64,000 nt of DNA from Ianthella basta. Its lineage: Eukaryota > Porifera > Demospongiae > Verongiida > Ianthellidae. A model generated the notes under the pieces. It did no database searches and was not told where the DNA came from. It saw only the letters and a list, made by a program, of their open reading frames with translations. The DNA is taken from assembly GCA_964019415.1 (NCBI GenBank), contig OZ025888.1:472001-536000 (forward strand). Reading direction: 5' to 3'. This document shows positions 17,212 to 44,956 of the stretch, piece by piece. The position numbers were made by a program, and so were the translations under genes. Positions within the stretch are counted from its first letter, which is position 1, and each line of letters starts with the position of its first letter.

Positions 17212-18000
17212 TCAGACGCAAGCTTTGACTGCAACTTTGACGGCTAGCAAGTTAGCTTCTTGGGCCATCCTGCGCACCATTAGTCTGGACTCTGAGGCAG
17301 AGGTAGCGATGCTGGAGGACGCATGTGAGCCACACCTGAAGAAGCTGCACATGTGTCACTTAGTCAAGGCTACACTGGTCCTCAGTTTCTGCAGAGCAGA
17401 TTGGCCGTAGGACAGCCTCGCCTGCACACTGCTCTGCAGTCAAAGGACAAACACACTCATGAAACAGTGTATGTAATAAAGACCATAAAATTAGGGACAT
17501 ACATACACACGTGCGCGTGCGTACGCGGCTGGAACAGCTGCGTTATCCCAGAAATAGTTTAAGAAATGTGTGCTGGACCACCAGTACTAAACTACATGAC
17601 TAGTGTGGGAACAGGGGGAAAGGTGGAGAGATAGTTGAGTTGGACAGGTGGGAGAGGCAGGGGGACAGGGGACAAGTGAGCGGGACAGGTGGGGGACAGA
17701 TTGTTTTGCTACGCCAACGTACCTCATCTTTCAGGTCTCTTGCACTCTCGAACTCTTCTCTGATCCAACGCTTCATCTGCTCCCTAGAAGAAACAGATTC
17801 CACCTTGCGAATCTCTCGCAACATCTGGCGGTAGAGCCTGGTCGCCTGACCACGCATAATAAACTAAGGAGAATGGCAGAAAGCGTAAAGCAAATACACC
17901 AGCATTTCCAACCCGGCTAACAGCTTTCCAGGTTACAGATCACAGGTAAATAAAGGGCTCCGTCGTTGGATACCTGCTTTAGCGTCGGGTGGCCGGCCAT
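17212..18000 (-). CDS. LYRM2: LYRM2-like LYR-motif protein, 3 exons
   Basis: Exons: 18000-17974, 17863-17723, 17289-17212, all phase 0, giving 81 aa against 88 in human LYRM2. Exon 1 encodes MAGHPTLKQ, matching the TLKQF start of LYRM2. Exon 2 has RLYRQMLREIRKV (LYR motif) and WIREEF, matching human WAREEF. Exon 3 encodes SRLMVRRMAQEANLL and is the same length as the human C-terminus. For frame the exon 3 acceptor must be CAGAG/TCC, using the second of two adjacent AGs. The first would put a stop in frame. LYR proteins are small mitochondrial adaptors that bind acyl carrier protein, and LYRM2 is linked to complex I. Confidence 0.8.
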
Positions 18001-18066
18001 TTTGCTCGTATTTAAACGCCCCGAGGGGCGTTATGTAAGAATCACGAGCGTTTAGTTCTTCAGTGT

Positions 18067-18080
18067 GTAACCATAGCAAC
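18067..18080 (+). promoter_or_regulatory. RFX X-box in the PACRG/LYRM2 bidirectional promoter
   Basis: GTAACC-AT-AGCAAC matches the X-box consensus GTNRCC-N2-RGYAAC at every position. It is 98 bp upstream of the PACRG ATG and 66 bp upstream of the LYRM2 ATG on the other strand. PACRG is an axonemal protein, so RFX control is expected. Confidence 0.75.
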
Positions 18081-18178
18081 TTCGTCGACGAGTCTGCATT
18101 GCAAAGGACGGCTCGCTGTGTTCGCCCACTTTAATCGCCTGTGCCCTTGGGAAGATCTTCTTTGCTGCGCGAGGGAAG

Positions 18179-19236
18179 ATGGCAGCTGTTTTGAAAACGA
18201 GAGAGGAGAGGACAAGCACCAAGGCGGTGTCCCCTCGGGCTCTTGGCTTCACCACCAAGGCGGCCATGAAGAATGTAGAGGTTCGCCGTTACCACCAATT
18301 TTGCTTGGTCTTCAGCACACTGTTTCCACTTTCCCATTCTAGCTCTCTATTAACTGTAGCTGCAACCGTCTGTGCTACTGCTTTATTGCTGTCAGCGTTT
18401 GTCACCAGTGCATGTGCCCCATCCCTTCAACGTGGCATTTGTTGTCTACTAGACTGTCTGTCTCTCGTGTTGTTTGGTTTTGTGTTTTGTGAAATGGTAT
18501 GAGGCTTGTAAATGGGACAAAATTGGGAGTTGACTCAGTCGCGTGCGGTCCAATCCTCCTCCATTTGCTTGTGGCCATTCATACAGTTTGCACAAGTCCA
18601 TAACTCCCCTTTATGTTGTGTGCCAGTCCAGAGGCGGCCATGTTTGCGTCATGGTTTGTTATATCACTCCCTCCCCCGTCCTCAGGTGACTCCGCCCCCA
18701 AGGGCTGGTGCACTGGAGGAGAGGCCAGCCAAAGCAACTGCTTTTAGGAAGTTTTACGACAGAGGGGACTTCCCCATCGCCTTGGAGCATGACACCAAAG
18801 GGAATAAGATTGCATGGAAGGTGGGCACTACCTGGAATGGGATTGACTGTGAAGTTTAGAGGGGGGAGGATTAGCGGAGTGTGAAACAATGGGAGTGGTG
18901 GGGTGTGAGGGACATTAAGGAGTGGTGCTGAAGGGAGGATGGGGTTTATGGATTGTAGCCTACATTCTTCACATGCACTACACTTATGTCACTTAATGGG
19001 AAATTGCATGTTCCCTCTTGTCTCTTGTCCCTGCTGTGTGGCCTCAATGCTGTGCACCCTACAGGTGGAGATTGAGAAGCTGGACTACCATCACTACCTC
19101 CCCCTCTTCTTTGATGGGCTCTGTGAGACTAGCCACCCTTATGAGTTCTTTGCCCGACAAGGAGTGCACGACATGTTGGAGCATGGGGGGCCAAAGATCC
19201 TTCCAGTAATCCCTCAGCTTATTATACCCATAAAGA

Positions 19237-19307
<71 letters not shown>

Positions 19308-19914
19308 GTTACTCTGCATCCAACCCCCCTCCTCCAGATGCCCTCAACACCCGTAACCACAAGGTGATCTGCACCACTCTCAAGATCCTGCAGCACCTCG
19401 TGGTGTCAGCTGACCTGGTGGGAGAGGCACTGGTCCCGTACTACAGACAGATACTGCCCATACTCAACATCTTCAAGCACATGAACTGTGAGTGGACAAG
19501 GACTGGGCATCTACGTATATAACCCTTTAGTCAATGTAGTGAGCAGGACTGCATGGTGGTGGTGTGTGTGTGTGCTATGGTAGTGTATGTAATTGTAAAT
19601 TATAGGTAACTCAAACACAATGTACATACGTAGTAGCATATAGAGTAGCACAGAAATCAGTATAATTATGTGCTATGTTAATCTTTTCTTGGTGCTCTGG
19701 TGTCCTCCCCTCCCCTCCCCACTCCCCTCCCCTCCCCCTCCCACTTGGTGTAGGGAACTCTGGCGATGGTATTGACTACAGTCAGCAAAAGCGTGAGAAC
19801 ATTGGTGACCTGATCCAAGAGACTCTGGAGGCCTTTGAGCTCCACGGAGGGGAGGACGCCTTCATCAACATCAAGTACATGGTCCCTACCTATGAGTCCT
19901 GCCGGCTCAACTGA
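18179..19914 (+). CDS. PACRG: parkin co-regulated gene protein (PACRG), 5 exons
   Basis: Exons: 18179-18280, 18686-18820, 19065-19236, 19338-19487, 19754-19914, giving 239 aa. Most of the sequence is nearly identical to vertebrate [99 protein letters not shown] and a YESCRLN end. PACRG is an HEAT-like helical protein of the doublet microtubule inner junction, where it partners FAP20. The exon 1 donor is GAG/GTTCGC. An alternative AAT/GTAGAG seven bases earlier would shorten the protein by two residues plus a shift in phase and is less likely, as the first choice keeps the human spacing. Confidence 0.95.
19237..19307. repeat. (GT)n microsatellite at a PACRG donor
   Basis: The intron 3 donor GTGAGTGTGTGTG runs straight into about 35 GT units. 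Confidence 0.95.
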
Positions 19915-22166
19915 CCCACCTCCTCACACTCACTGCCCGACACTGTATTTTGTTTGCGTTTCACTCACTGTACTACTGTACTATGTCTGTTATGTTGATC
20001 CCATTACTGCATGATAATTGAGTAAGAGCCAGTACTGGCTGTCTTGCGCATGCTGAAGTCCAGCTGCATGAACACTGGACCTCACGTGGGGCACATGTGG
20101 AGTATACATGTAGCTAAGTATACGGCGCGAGACTTTGCGCAATTAATGTGCTATAGTGTGCACACTGTGTACCGTATCTAATATTTGTGGGACAAAATTT
20201 TATTGAATGGCCGGCTCGTGTTTTATCTCAAAATGTTTTTGGTCACCTGGTTATTTATATTAATCACCATCACCACCACCACACGGTGCAAGTTACAATA
20301 TCGCAGGCACCACCACATGGGCCAGTAGAGTATCTGCGCTAGTTGGTCATAGAAAAAGACCACCAGTGCAAGTTACAGTGGGACTGAGGCAGCACAAGCA
20401 CCATTCGCACCACCACATGTGCCAGAAAGTAAATGCACTCAATGGTTGAAGAAAAGGCTACCAGCGCAAGTTACAGACACATATGGTCTAAACCTGCACC
20501 GCCGCCATTGGAGTGCATGCAGCAGCAAGCAAATGTAAGCTACCCTAAGGGCATGCCATTGAATTGAGGGTATGGGCAGAAAGTACAGTGCATGGAGGTC
20601 ACTGTCATCTGCATGGGTACACTCGGTTGGTCAGCAGCACTGTGACAATGCCATTGTCAGGGTCTGCACACACCAAGGCCCCACTGTATAGCTAAAGTGG
20701 ACACAGATAAGAGCAACACAAACTACCATGAACAAACCTACTAGAGTATTCACACGGTATTCACACCATACGGCAGTGGTTCAACAATGCTGTGCTGGAG
20801 GTTTTGCACAAGGACAATCACTAGAGTGACTAACTCTTCCCTGCTGGGTAGGCTATTTGCCCAGATACAGATGTAGCTACCATGCACCCAGGGTTAAATT
20901 TACACTACTTGCATGTCAAAGCATTTGTAGTTTGCACTTCTGCATATAATATTGCTCAGTTTCTGAAGGGCATTGAAGTAACACTCCAGTTTGCATATAA
21001 CATATATGGCTACCTGGGCCGTTATATTTGAACATTGCGCCAGCATAAAATTATATAGATCTATGAACATAAACCATGCAAAACTGTGAAATATAAACCC
21101 CACAACAATCAATGAAAGAACACCATAGTATACCACACTTTATTACAGTGTGCATGCCAAATTCACTCCTGAAAAATGCATGGACAAATTGTACAATTAA
21201 TAGACAATACGCAATGACATTTAGCAACAAGTACTGTAGCTCTCAGGTCCAACAGGAAATTAGTGGCTTACATAACTGGTGTGTGTTTGCTTTCTGATGC
21301 ACTGTGATAATCAGGTCAGCATTTCCAGTGTGAATGAGTATCAGAAGGGAATTTTCATGCATGTCCATTCTTGACACATATGGCTATCAAATCACCTTAA
21401 CTAAGCATGGTGGTGCACAACTTTCATGGGAATACAATTATCATATGCATGCATGCAGGTGTACATCGACTGTTAGCTGCCTTTGGATTGGTCCCAGCTC
21501 TTTCAGTCTTTTGCACTGTTGGCTTCACCCTTTTGTGGATAATCCATTGAAAAGGCATTCGGGCTTTGTGTGTCAGCGTACTGTACATATAGGCTTTAAC
21601 TTACGCGGGGTTAAAGTTTAAACTTTCACATTTTTTGCAGATCAGCAGCCATCCGTGAAAGTTTCACCTTGCGAAAACTTACACAAGGCGCTATTTCTCC
21701 TTCTTGAGACTCTGCACCCTTGAAAGCAAAACCGCAAACACTTATGCACTGATGTACCTTGTATCTTCACTGCATATAATTATGCTGTACCCTAGGTCCA
21801 TGATGCATAGATATATGCTGACCATATAAATTATGTCAGGGCTAACGGGGTAAGGACCTTCAAGTTAGCACTACCACCATGCCAGCCTGTCCTACTGAAT
21901 TAGAGCAGTCAACTGTGGTGGATAGTGCTATGTCTGAGTGTACAATGGCTGCATGGGCTTCGCATAATCAAATAACCAAGAAAAACAGTGCTACTACAAT
22001 AAAAACTATTGACGTCAGAATGCCAATAATTACAAGATTGATACACACTAAATTAAAAATATACAAAAGTCAGAGTCTCTACGTATATACACAGTGGGTC
22101 ACATATTATCTGTTATGGCTAGTTCATTGCAATCAAACTAAGTGAAATGTCCGCCTCAACAGAAAA
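19915..22166. other. gene-poor interval after PACRG
   Basis: About 2.25 kb without a convincing coding region on either strand. Between 20265 and 20480 three degenerate copies of a roughly 100-bp unit recur (each with CACCACCACA and GCAAGTTACA). The open frames near 20900, 21334 and 21879 lack any family resemblance and any splice-supported extension. No RNA gene is recognised. Confidence 0.6.
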
Positions 22167-23080
22167 CTACTCATTTTTTACAGTTTTCACTGGCGAGTGC
22201 CTTGCAATCAACCATTTCATCAAAACAAAGTCATCGTAGACAAAGAACGCAAAACCTACTGCATACAATAGCATACTGAGAGACAGGTATGCAAAGTAAA
22301 TGGAATGGGCAAACCAGAACAAGTGCAAGGACCAGTTGCCAAAGCAGCCCACCACATAGGTGAACAGCGCTATTCGGCCTAGCAGAATGGTCAGAGAGGC
22401 GTTTGGATACACCACTCGCAGTGCCAAGTACCCACATACAGAGGATGAGGGAATGGAAATGATAGTCCCATACAGCAACATCATCTTTACTACTCCAATG
22501 AGGCCAGTCCAGCCCTTCACACACATGTCAACTCCCCAGTGTAGGACCAGTAGGAGGAGGGTTGTGACGTGGTGGACTATAGTCGACTTTGGCAGCTTGG
22601 GCACTGTCAGCAATGCAACGGCATCAGTGGTAATGTACAGCACTGTGGTACGCTTGATCTCAATGTTAACGAAATCGTCTAAGGCAAAAGCACGATATGC
22701 TGTTTTCCAGTATCGGGGGCTCACGCACATAATACCCAGAAATAGACACTGGGACATGTTAGCCACCACATACCATTTCTTGTGTGAAGGAGAAATGGAG
22801 GCAAAGGAATAGTCATATCTGTTCCATATCCAATGCGCTGCTATGAAGACAACACTCAGTATAGTGCACACGACGATCAAGCAGGTGATGCTGTCCACCA
22901 GTCCTTCCTTGTGTAGAGCTCGGACGAAGGGGGCAACAGCGACTCGATGATCTCAAAGCGAAACGGAGTGAGTGCCAAGCAGGTGTTGTCTGTGTAGTAG
23001 TCCTTGCTAATATCCGTTCCATTGTTGGGGAAGACCAGGTGGAGCAAGTCCAGACCATCTGGAATGCTACCTATGGCCAT
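22167..23080 (-). CDS. multi-pass TLC-like membrane protein, one frameshift
   Basis: A single-exon gene starts at the ATG at 23080 (MAIGSIPDGLDLLHLVF) and, after a frame change near 22929-22933, continues to the stop at 22167. The frame change falls in a run of five C on the coding strand. One more C would join both halves at the natural point (residue 50) into about 304 aa. The second half has six or seven hydrophobic segments. One of these, STIVHHVTTLLLLVLHWG, carries the His-His pair typical of TRAM/LAG1/CLN8 (TLC) domains. The family call is tentative and no substrate can be named. The break may be a base-calling error in a homopolymer or a real disabling mutation. It is followed 336 bp downstream on the opposite side by the EIF2S3 stop, same strand. 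Confidence 0.6.
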
Positions 23081-23416
23081 GGTACGTACAATTCAGCTGT
23101 ACACATCGCACATCGCGAACGAGTAAACGTACATGCATTAGGACTACGAGCACCAGTTCATCCACCACAGTGTGTGTGCATACGTGTGTGCAATAAGTAC
23201 TGCGGCCAGTACACAATGTACGCACACTGTAGGGGCATTGTAGCAATTCAAAATACACCACAACAATATATTGGAAGTCACATTGCATGCATGCATATTA
23301 ACATCTGCCACAGCGGGATGGCCTCGCTAACTGAAGAAATTCTAGATTTATATAAGGTCTCGGTGAGTTGATGGTGACTCCTAAACACCCCCTTCCCTCC
23401 CCTCCCCCTTGTTCTG

Positions 23417-29489
<6,073 letters not shown>

Positions 29490-29673
29490 TTTCGCGGACC
29501 CCACGTGGGAATAAGGTGATGCAAGTGATGGCACTTGTGCACTTGTGTCGCAATACTCTGCCACGTCATCGCGAGCCACAGTGAAGAGGAAATTGCAGTA
29601 TAATTTGCTCTTCAACAATAGAGGGAGAGACACCTGCGGGGTCTTTGGTTGACAGAAGAGAAGCTAGCTCAAG
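29490..29673. promoter_or_regulatory. bidirectional promoter, EIF2S3 and AAA+ ATPase gene
   Basis: Only 184 bp separate the two divergent start codons. The stretch holds a palindromic E-box CCACGTGG at 29501-29508 and a CRE-like ACGTCA at about 29562. No X-box is seen, unlike the ciliary genes. Confidence 0.55.
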
Positions 29674-39882
<10,209 letters not shown>

Positions 39883-40048
39883 ACAGCCTCCACCTCACGT
39901 ACTGTTAGGACTATGTGTGGTTTCATTTGTAGGGTGTAATGTAAGTTTATATATCGTAGGACTTACAACAAGTGTGCACTGTAATGTTGTTTGAAGTTAT
40001 AATTTAATAGGGATCAGTTACAATTGCAAAGCACAACACAGTAAAACC

Positions 40049-40054
40049 AATAAA
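40049..40054 (+). promoter_or_regulatory. candidate polyadenylation signal of the AAA+ ATPase gene
   Basis: AATAAA lies 167 bp after the stop codon in AT-rich DNA. Confidence 0.5.
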
Positions 40055-40192
40055 CACTGTTTAATTACAAGAATGACAAGTCAATTTACAATTTACACTT
40101 TAGTAGGTGTGAGCATATAACATTATGCGTGCACATACATACACAATGCATTTCACAGTGAAATCGGAACTTATTCATTTCTGCAAAAAGTA

Positions 40193-40703
40193 GTCAAGTT
40201 TAGTTGCATTTGCGTTGCCCAGGGCTCACCACGTGGAGGTACCTCTCTGACTTGAGCCCCACAATGTGGCTACCTCATGAGGAGACGCCACTTGTATGTG
40301 GTCGTGCTGGATCCAGATCATAGCATCGTCCGTTGGGGCCCCACCAGGGTACCCGGTGGGGAATTTGGACTGGACCGGAACGTCGCGTTGCGACACGTCA
40401 ACGGTGGCACCAGACCTACTACCCAGACGGAATGGTCTGGCTTCCATAAGCCCCACCCAAGCAGCTCCCCAGGCGGTCAAGCTTTCAGCGCAACGGAATC
40501 TAGCTCCAGGCGGTGAGACCATGCCGTCGGTACACCAGTCCCCCGTACTAAGTATGGCCCGTCACTTACGTACGGTAGCGGAACATGACCTTGAGATCGG
40601 TTACTTTTTTTCACCTCTCTCACCTGGAGTTCGAACCCGAAGCGGTTACGGCAAGCACACTGGGTCTTAGCCATTACGCTACTGGGCACAACCGAAGGAG
40701 GAG
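40193..40703 (-). mobile_element. tRNA-derived SINE, copy A
   Basis: About 510 bp sharing a long, mostly identical stretch with copy B at 41.5-41.9 kb. On the minus strand its head (40689 to 40620) reads like a tRNA. TAGCGTAATGG matches the Pol III A box (TRGCNNARNGG) and GGGTTCGAACTC matches the B box. The body after the head is unrelated to tRNA. The 70-aa open frame shared by both copies is a by-product of the identity. Confidence 0.75.
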
Positions 40704-41024
40704 GTACCGACGAAATGCATGCACATCTTAATCTTACTTATGTATGGCCACCAGGTATACACTGGTAGATACAGTAACTGATTCTTTCTGCATGGCTGTG
40801 TCAATGAATTCTGGCCCAGATGATTATAATATCACCTCTTCATACTTCACAATGCATGCACACTAGTACTGAGGCTGTAGGCTCCTTTCTGAAGCTGAAG
40901 CTAGTGAGAATATAGATCTGGCAGCAATAGTACAGCTAATTAATGCATTGCTAATATTGCACCAATCGTGAACAGTGTAGGCTGTAGCTAGGGCTAATTT
41001 GAACAGCGATGACACATGAAAACG

Positions 41025-41027
<3 letters not shown>

Positions 41028-41082
<55 letters not shown>
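41028..41082. repeat. (CA)n microsatellite
   Basis: About 27 CA units in the gene-poor interval, upstream of the orphan exon-like piece. Confidence 0.9.
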
Positions 41083-41085
<3 letters not shown>

Positions 41086-41206
41086 TACAGACAGACACAC
41101 AATCACAGCATTCCTAGTAGGTCCTACCCCATCCCCCGTCCCTCCTCCTGCCTCACTCCCTATCACACCAGAAAATGCCCTCCCTCCCCCTCTCTTTACT
41201 TTTCAG

Positions 41207-41312
41207 AAGATGCACAGAGGAGTTTTTTGAATTCCTGGACAAGTTGGCCACTGTGAAATCTGACGACAACCAAGCAGACTGCTCACACACTGTGTATGTG
41301 GTGGCAGCATGA
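41207..41312 (+). pseudogene. orphan terminal-exon-like fragment
   Basis: A strong acceptor (pyrimidine-rich DNA then TTTACTTTTCAG) is followed by an open frame ending in a stop (RCTEEFFEFLDKLATVKSDD and 13 more residues). A CA array and C-rich DNA precede it, as with real introns in this window. No upstream exon in a matching frame is visible, so it may be a gene relic, an unused exon or chance. I do not recognise the family. Confidence 0.25.
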
Positions 41313-41467
41313 CTAGAGCAAAATTAGTAAGTAATACTTGCAATTACTTACTTAATCACTACTTACAGGACGATACACACAGGCACACACACACCATCAA
41401 CCTATGTGGCATGTTCTGCAAAAAGTGGCATGTGGCAAGCCTCGCATAGAGACGGACGCCATTGAGT

Positions 41468-41928
41468 GTCAAGTATAGCCGCATCTGCGTTGCCCAGGGC
41501 TCACAACGTGAGGCCTCACGAGGAGACGCCACTTGTATGTGGTATACGTGCCCAGATCATATAGCATCGTCCGTTGGGGATGGAATTCGGACCGGACCGG
41601 ACCCACCTAGACGGTCGAGCAACGGACACGCCTGGGCGGTCGACGGACCGGACCTACTACCCGGACGGAATGGGCTTTCACCCAAACAGCTCCCCAGGCG
41701 GTCAAGCTTTCATCGCAACGGAATCTAGCTCCAGGCGGTGAGACCATGCCGTCGGTACACCAGTCCCCCATACTAGGTATGGACCGTCACTTACATACGG
41801 TAGCGGAACATGACCTTGAGATCGGTTACTTTTTTTCACCTCTCTCACCTGGAGTTCGAACCCGAAGCGGTTACGGCAAGCACACTGGGTCTTAGCCATT
41901 ACGCTACTGGGCACAACCGAAGGAGGAG
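41468..41928 (-). mobile_element. tRNA-derived SINE, copy B
   Basis: Second copy of the element at 40.2-40.7 kb, same orientation. The right 230 bp, including the tRNA-like head (41914 to 41848), are almost identical between the copies. The left parts diverge and have small insertions and deletions, so the tail evolves faster or is a composite. Confidence 0.75.
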
Positions 41929-41999
41929 ATACAATTTGTTCTATTTATACTTCACTTCATTGCGCCGAGTAAATATAGATGTGGAAAAAAAAACATTTC

Positions 42000-42076
42000 T
42001 ATCGCTGCGCTCGAACCCTGATCTTCGAATTACAAATCGCCTAGCTTAATCATTGAGCCAATCCACACTCCGTGGG
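42000..42076 (-). mobile_element. degenerate tRNA-like sequence
   Basis: On the minus strand TTGGCTCAATGATTAAG resembles an A box, TTTGTAA could be an anticodon loop, and GGGTTCGAGCGC a B box. The stems do not pair well. It starts just after SINE copy B and is probably a separate tRNA-derived repeat head and not a working tRNA gene. Confidence 0.4.
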
Positions 42077-42099
42077 TGCTGATAACAATTTGCGCATAT

Positions 42100-42655
42100 G
42101 AAGCAATGTCATGTGACCACATAGAGTGAACAATGTGTTGACCCAATCCCACGTGGTTATGCAATCCACAATGTCATGTGACCACATGGGATTGGGTGAA
42201 CAATGAATTCACTGTGTTGACCCAATCCCATGTGGTTATGCAATCCACAGTGTCATGTGACCACATGGGATTGGGTGAACAATGAATTCACTGTGTTGAC
42301 CCAATCCCATGTGGTTATGCAATCCACACTGTCATGTGACTACATGGGATTGGGTGAACAATGAATTCACTGTGTTTACCCAATCCCATGTGGTGATGCA
42401 ATCCCCAGTGTCATGTGACCACATGGGATTGGGTGAACAATGAATTCACTGTGTTGACCCAATCCCAAGTGGTGATGCAATCCACAGTGTAATGTGACCA
42501 CATGGGATTGGGTGAACAATGAATTCACTGTGTTGACCCAATCCCATGTGGTTATGCAATCCACACTGTCATGTGACCACATGGGATTGGGTGAACAATG
42601 AATTCACTGTGTTGACCCAATCCCATGTGGTTATGCAATCCACAAAGTCATGTGA
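42100..42655. repeat. 79-bp minisatellite with internal hairpins
   Basis: About seven copies of a 79-bp unit. Each unit has CCACATGGGATTGGGT followed 22 bases later by ACCCAATCCCATGTGG, perfect 16-bp inverted arms. Copies differ by single substitutions. Confidence 0.9.
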
Positions 42656-44956
42656 CCATGTACATGACTGCAATATGAATGTACACTATGCAAATATTTA
42701 AACAAAGCAAACAGAGCAAAACAAACAAAGCAAAAAACAAAGCAAATACAATTATATATGCTGCTCATGAATATTACTATTAATTATTGCCGAGCTGAAA
42801 GGCAAGGCAACTAATTGTGGTAAGCTTTCTTGCCCATATACATTTTAACATAATTATATCCGTCACTGTCAAATCGGGACACTCTGATTGCATAATAACT
42901 ACCGTTGCCTGTCCATGGCATCAAGGACAACGAAGCTATTCTTGTAGACAGCGGATGCCTCAAATCTGCTTACCATACAGATTACTTTTTGTACACATCA
43001 TGCAGTGTGTATTGTGACTGCCTAGCAAGTTGAACTGTTCAATGCAATGTCGACAGTTGAGTAATTCAGATGCAATACTTCCTGTTAGAAAAAATAAAAT
43101 GATCAACCAATCAATCAATCAATCAATCAATTTTGCCTACCGTCGATCATTCTAAATACGTGGCCCAGACCTCCTTCACAGCTCCCTGGGGGATATGCCT
43201 GCCCGAATGACTCGGATGGGCCAGCGAACACAGCCGATTGCATGCATTCAGTTACCTGACCAGGTGTTTCGTAGTTACCTGCATGATCAGATGGTGCTCC
43301 TTTGTTCTGGCAAAGTGTTAACTTTCCAGGACAGCTAGCTTAGCTGCTAGCTAACTACATTGTTAGCTATGGCTACATGTGCATTTGGATGTGTTTGTAT
43401 GACTATATATATATTCACTACTTTTCAAGGCTATTTCATAATGCATTTAAATGTCTGCACTGCTTCCAATGAGTTCCTCATCTGTCAGCTTCTTCACTTA
43501 TTCTGTCCTGTGTATATTGGCTACATGAGCTTCTTCTCCATTGGGGCTATACCCTAGTAATACTGTATTCATGGTTGGGAAAGCTCCTACTGGAAAGTGC
43601 GGAGGAAACTGCTGTTTTACCCTGCACGGGTAAGACATGCTCAAAGTAAACTATAAATAAACTAGTGACGACAACTTGGAGTTAAACATATGGTACAGTA
43701 AAACAGGCTACTTTTTGTAGTGGTTGGTGTGTATATAATAGCACTGGCCCGCGAGGGCTAGTAAATCTATGATTGTCATAATTATGTCTGAAGAAGACTT
43801 GAGCAATGTGTGTGTATACAATAATGGAATACGTATAAAGCGAGCGCGAGTTTATATGAATTGCGTTCTTTTGTTCTGAGGAAGCATAGTTCAGTGCACT
43901 TCCACATGCAAATATAAAATTAATGCTCCACAGTCTTAATTGGTAGAATTCCCATTCAAAGCCTTGCATGATATATAATAATTATTATGTATAATAATTT
44001 ATATATAATATTACATCAAGTATTATGATTAGTGGACCCGGTGTGGTCATGTGCAGGGGAGAGCTGCACAAACCTACTCAGTGTCCAACCCCATAACCCA
44101 AAAGTGAATATCTTTGCATAATGAAATCTCATTATTCTTGCACATAGTGCATGCATCTATAATCGAGCTTACAATACCAAGCGTAACGTTGTCTAATTGT
44201 CATTAGTACTATACAAGGTCAAACAAATTGGTGGTCGCAGTTTCAATGTACGTATAGTCAAGATGTGATCACCTGCAGAAGCAGCCCCAGACAACTCTAC
44301 GTATCATATCTACCTGTTATATACAGTAATTACTTTTGTGACCATACTCTTCACATTACCCATTTGTGCTATTATGTGCTATTACAGTGACTATGCTATG
44401 ACTGTGCCTATACTGGGGTAGTTAAAATGTCTTAGTCAAGCCAAGCCAAACTGAAACTGAGTGTCGCTTCATTTGTCATGTGACTGTCACTTGTCATCGT
44501 ACGTGTCGATTCTAAGTCATGTAATGCAATAGTGCATTACCATGAATGCATTTTCAGTAGCGCAGGCCATAAACATCGCTTTGTCTTTCTTTGTTATGAT
44601 GTCTTGTATCCTATATGAGTGCCTGTACACAGTTTGTGATTGCCTTAGTGCTCAGTGCAGTTGCCCAGTGTACCCGCGACCATTGCGTGCATGCTCCCTC
44701 ACAGTGATCCCAGGCCGTCGATCATCAGCCCACAATTACAACAGCTAGTTTTGTTTTCTTTGGGCATAACACATTATGCTTTAACTACTTAGGCCACGTA
44801 CAGTTGCACTATGCCAAAGATAATGACAGGCTACATGAAAGCAACAGTCATACATGAAAGGAAGTGTTATTAATCTATGCTTTCATGCTGCAATAGTTGA
44901 TCATGAGCAGTAGTGGTCATCTGAAGCTGTGAGTAATAAAAATGTGACTGTATATA
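42656..44956. other. gene-poor interval before the satellite
   Basis: About 2.3 kb of AT-rich DNA with a short AAACAAAGC run near 42700, an (ATCA)n run near 43105-43130, and AT-rich palindromic sequence near 43970-44010. The open frames (43360-43557, 43682-43969, 44542-44748) match no family I know. Confidence 0.6.

Noticed and set aside
40477..41914. Twin 70-aa minus-strand frames at 40477 and 41702
   Set aside because: They lie in the SINE body and tRNA-like head, so they reflect copy identity and not coding.
42000..42076. Functional tRNA-Thr(TGT) gene
   Set aside because: An anticodon-like loop is present but the acceptor and anticodon stems do not pair and the B box has mismatches. It is kept only as a tRNA-like repeat.
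43360..43557. 65-aa hydrophobic open frame
   Set aside because: No family match, no splice context and AT-rich surroundings. Chance is the simplest explanation.
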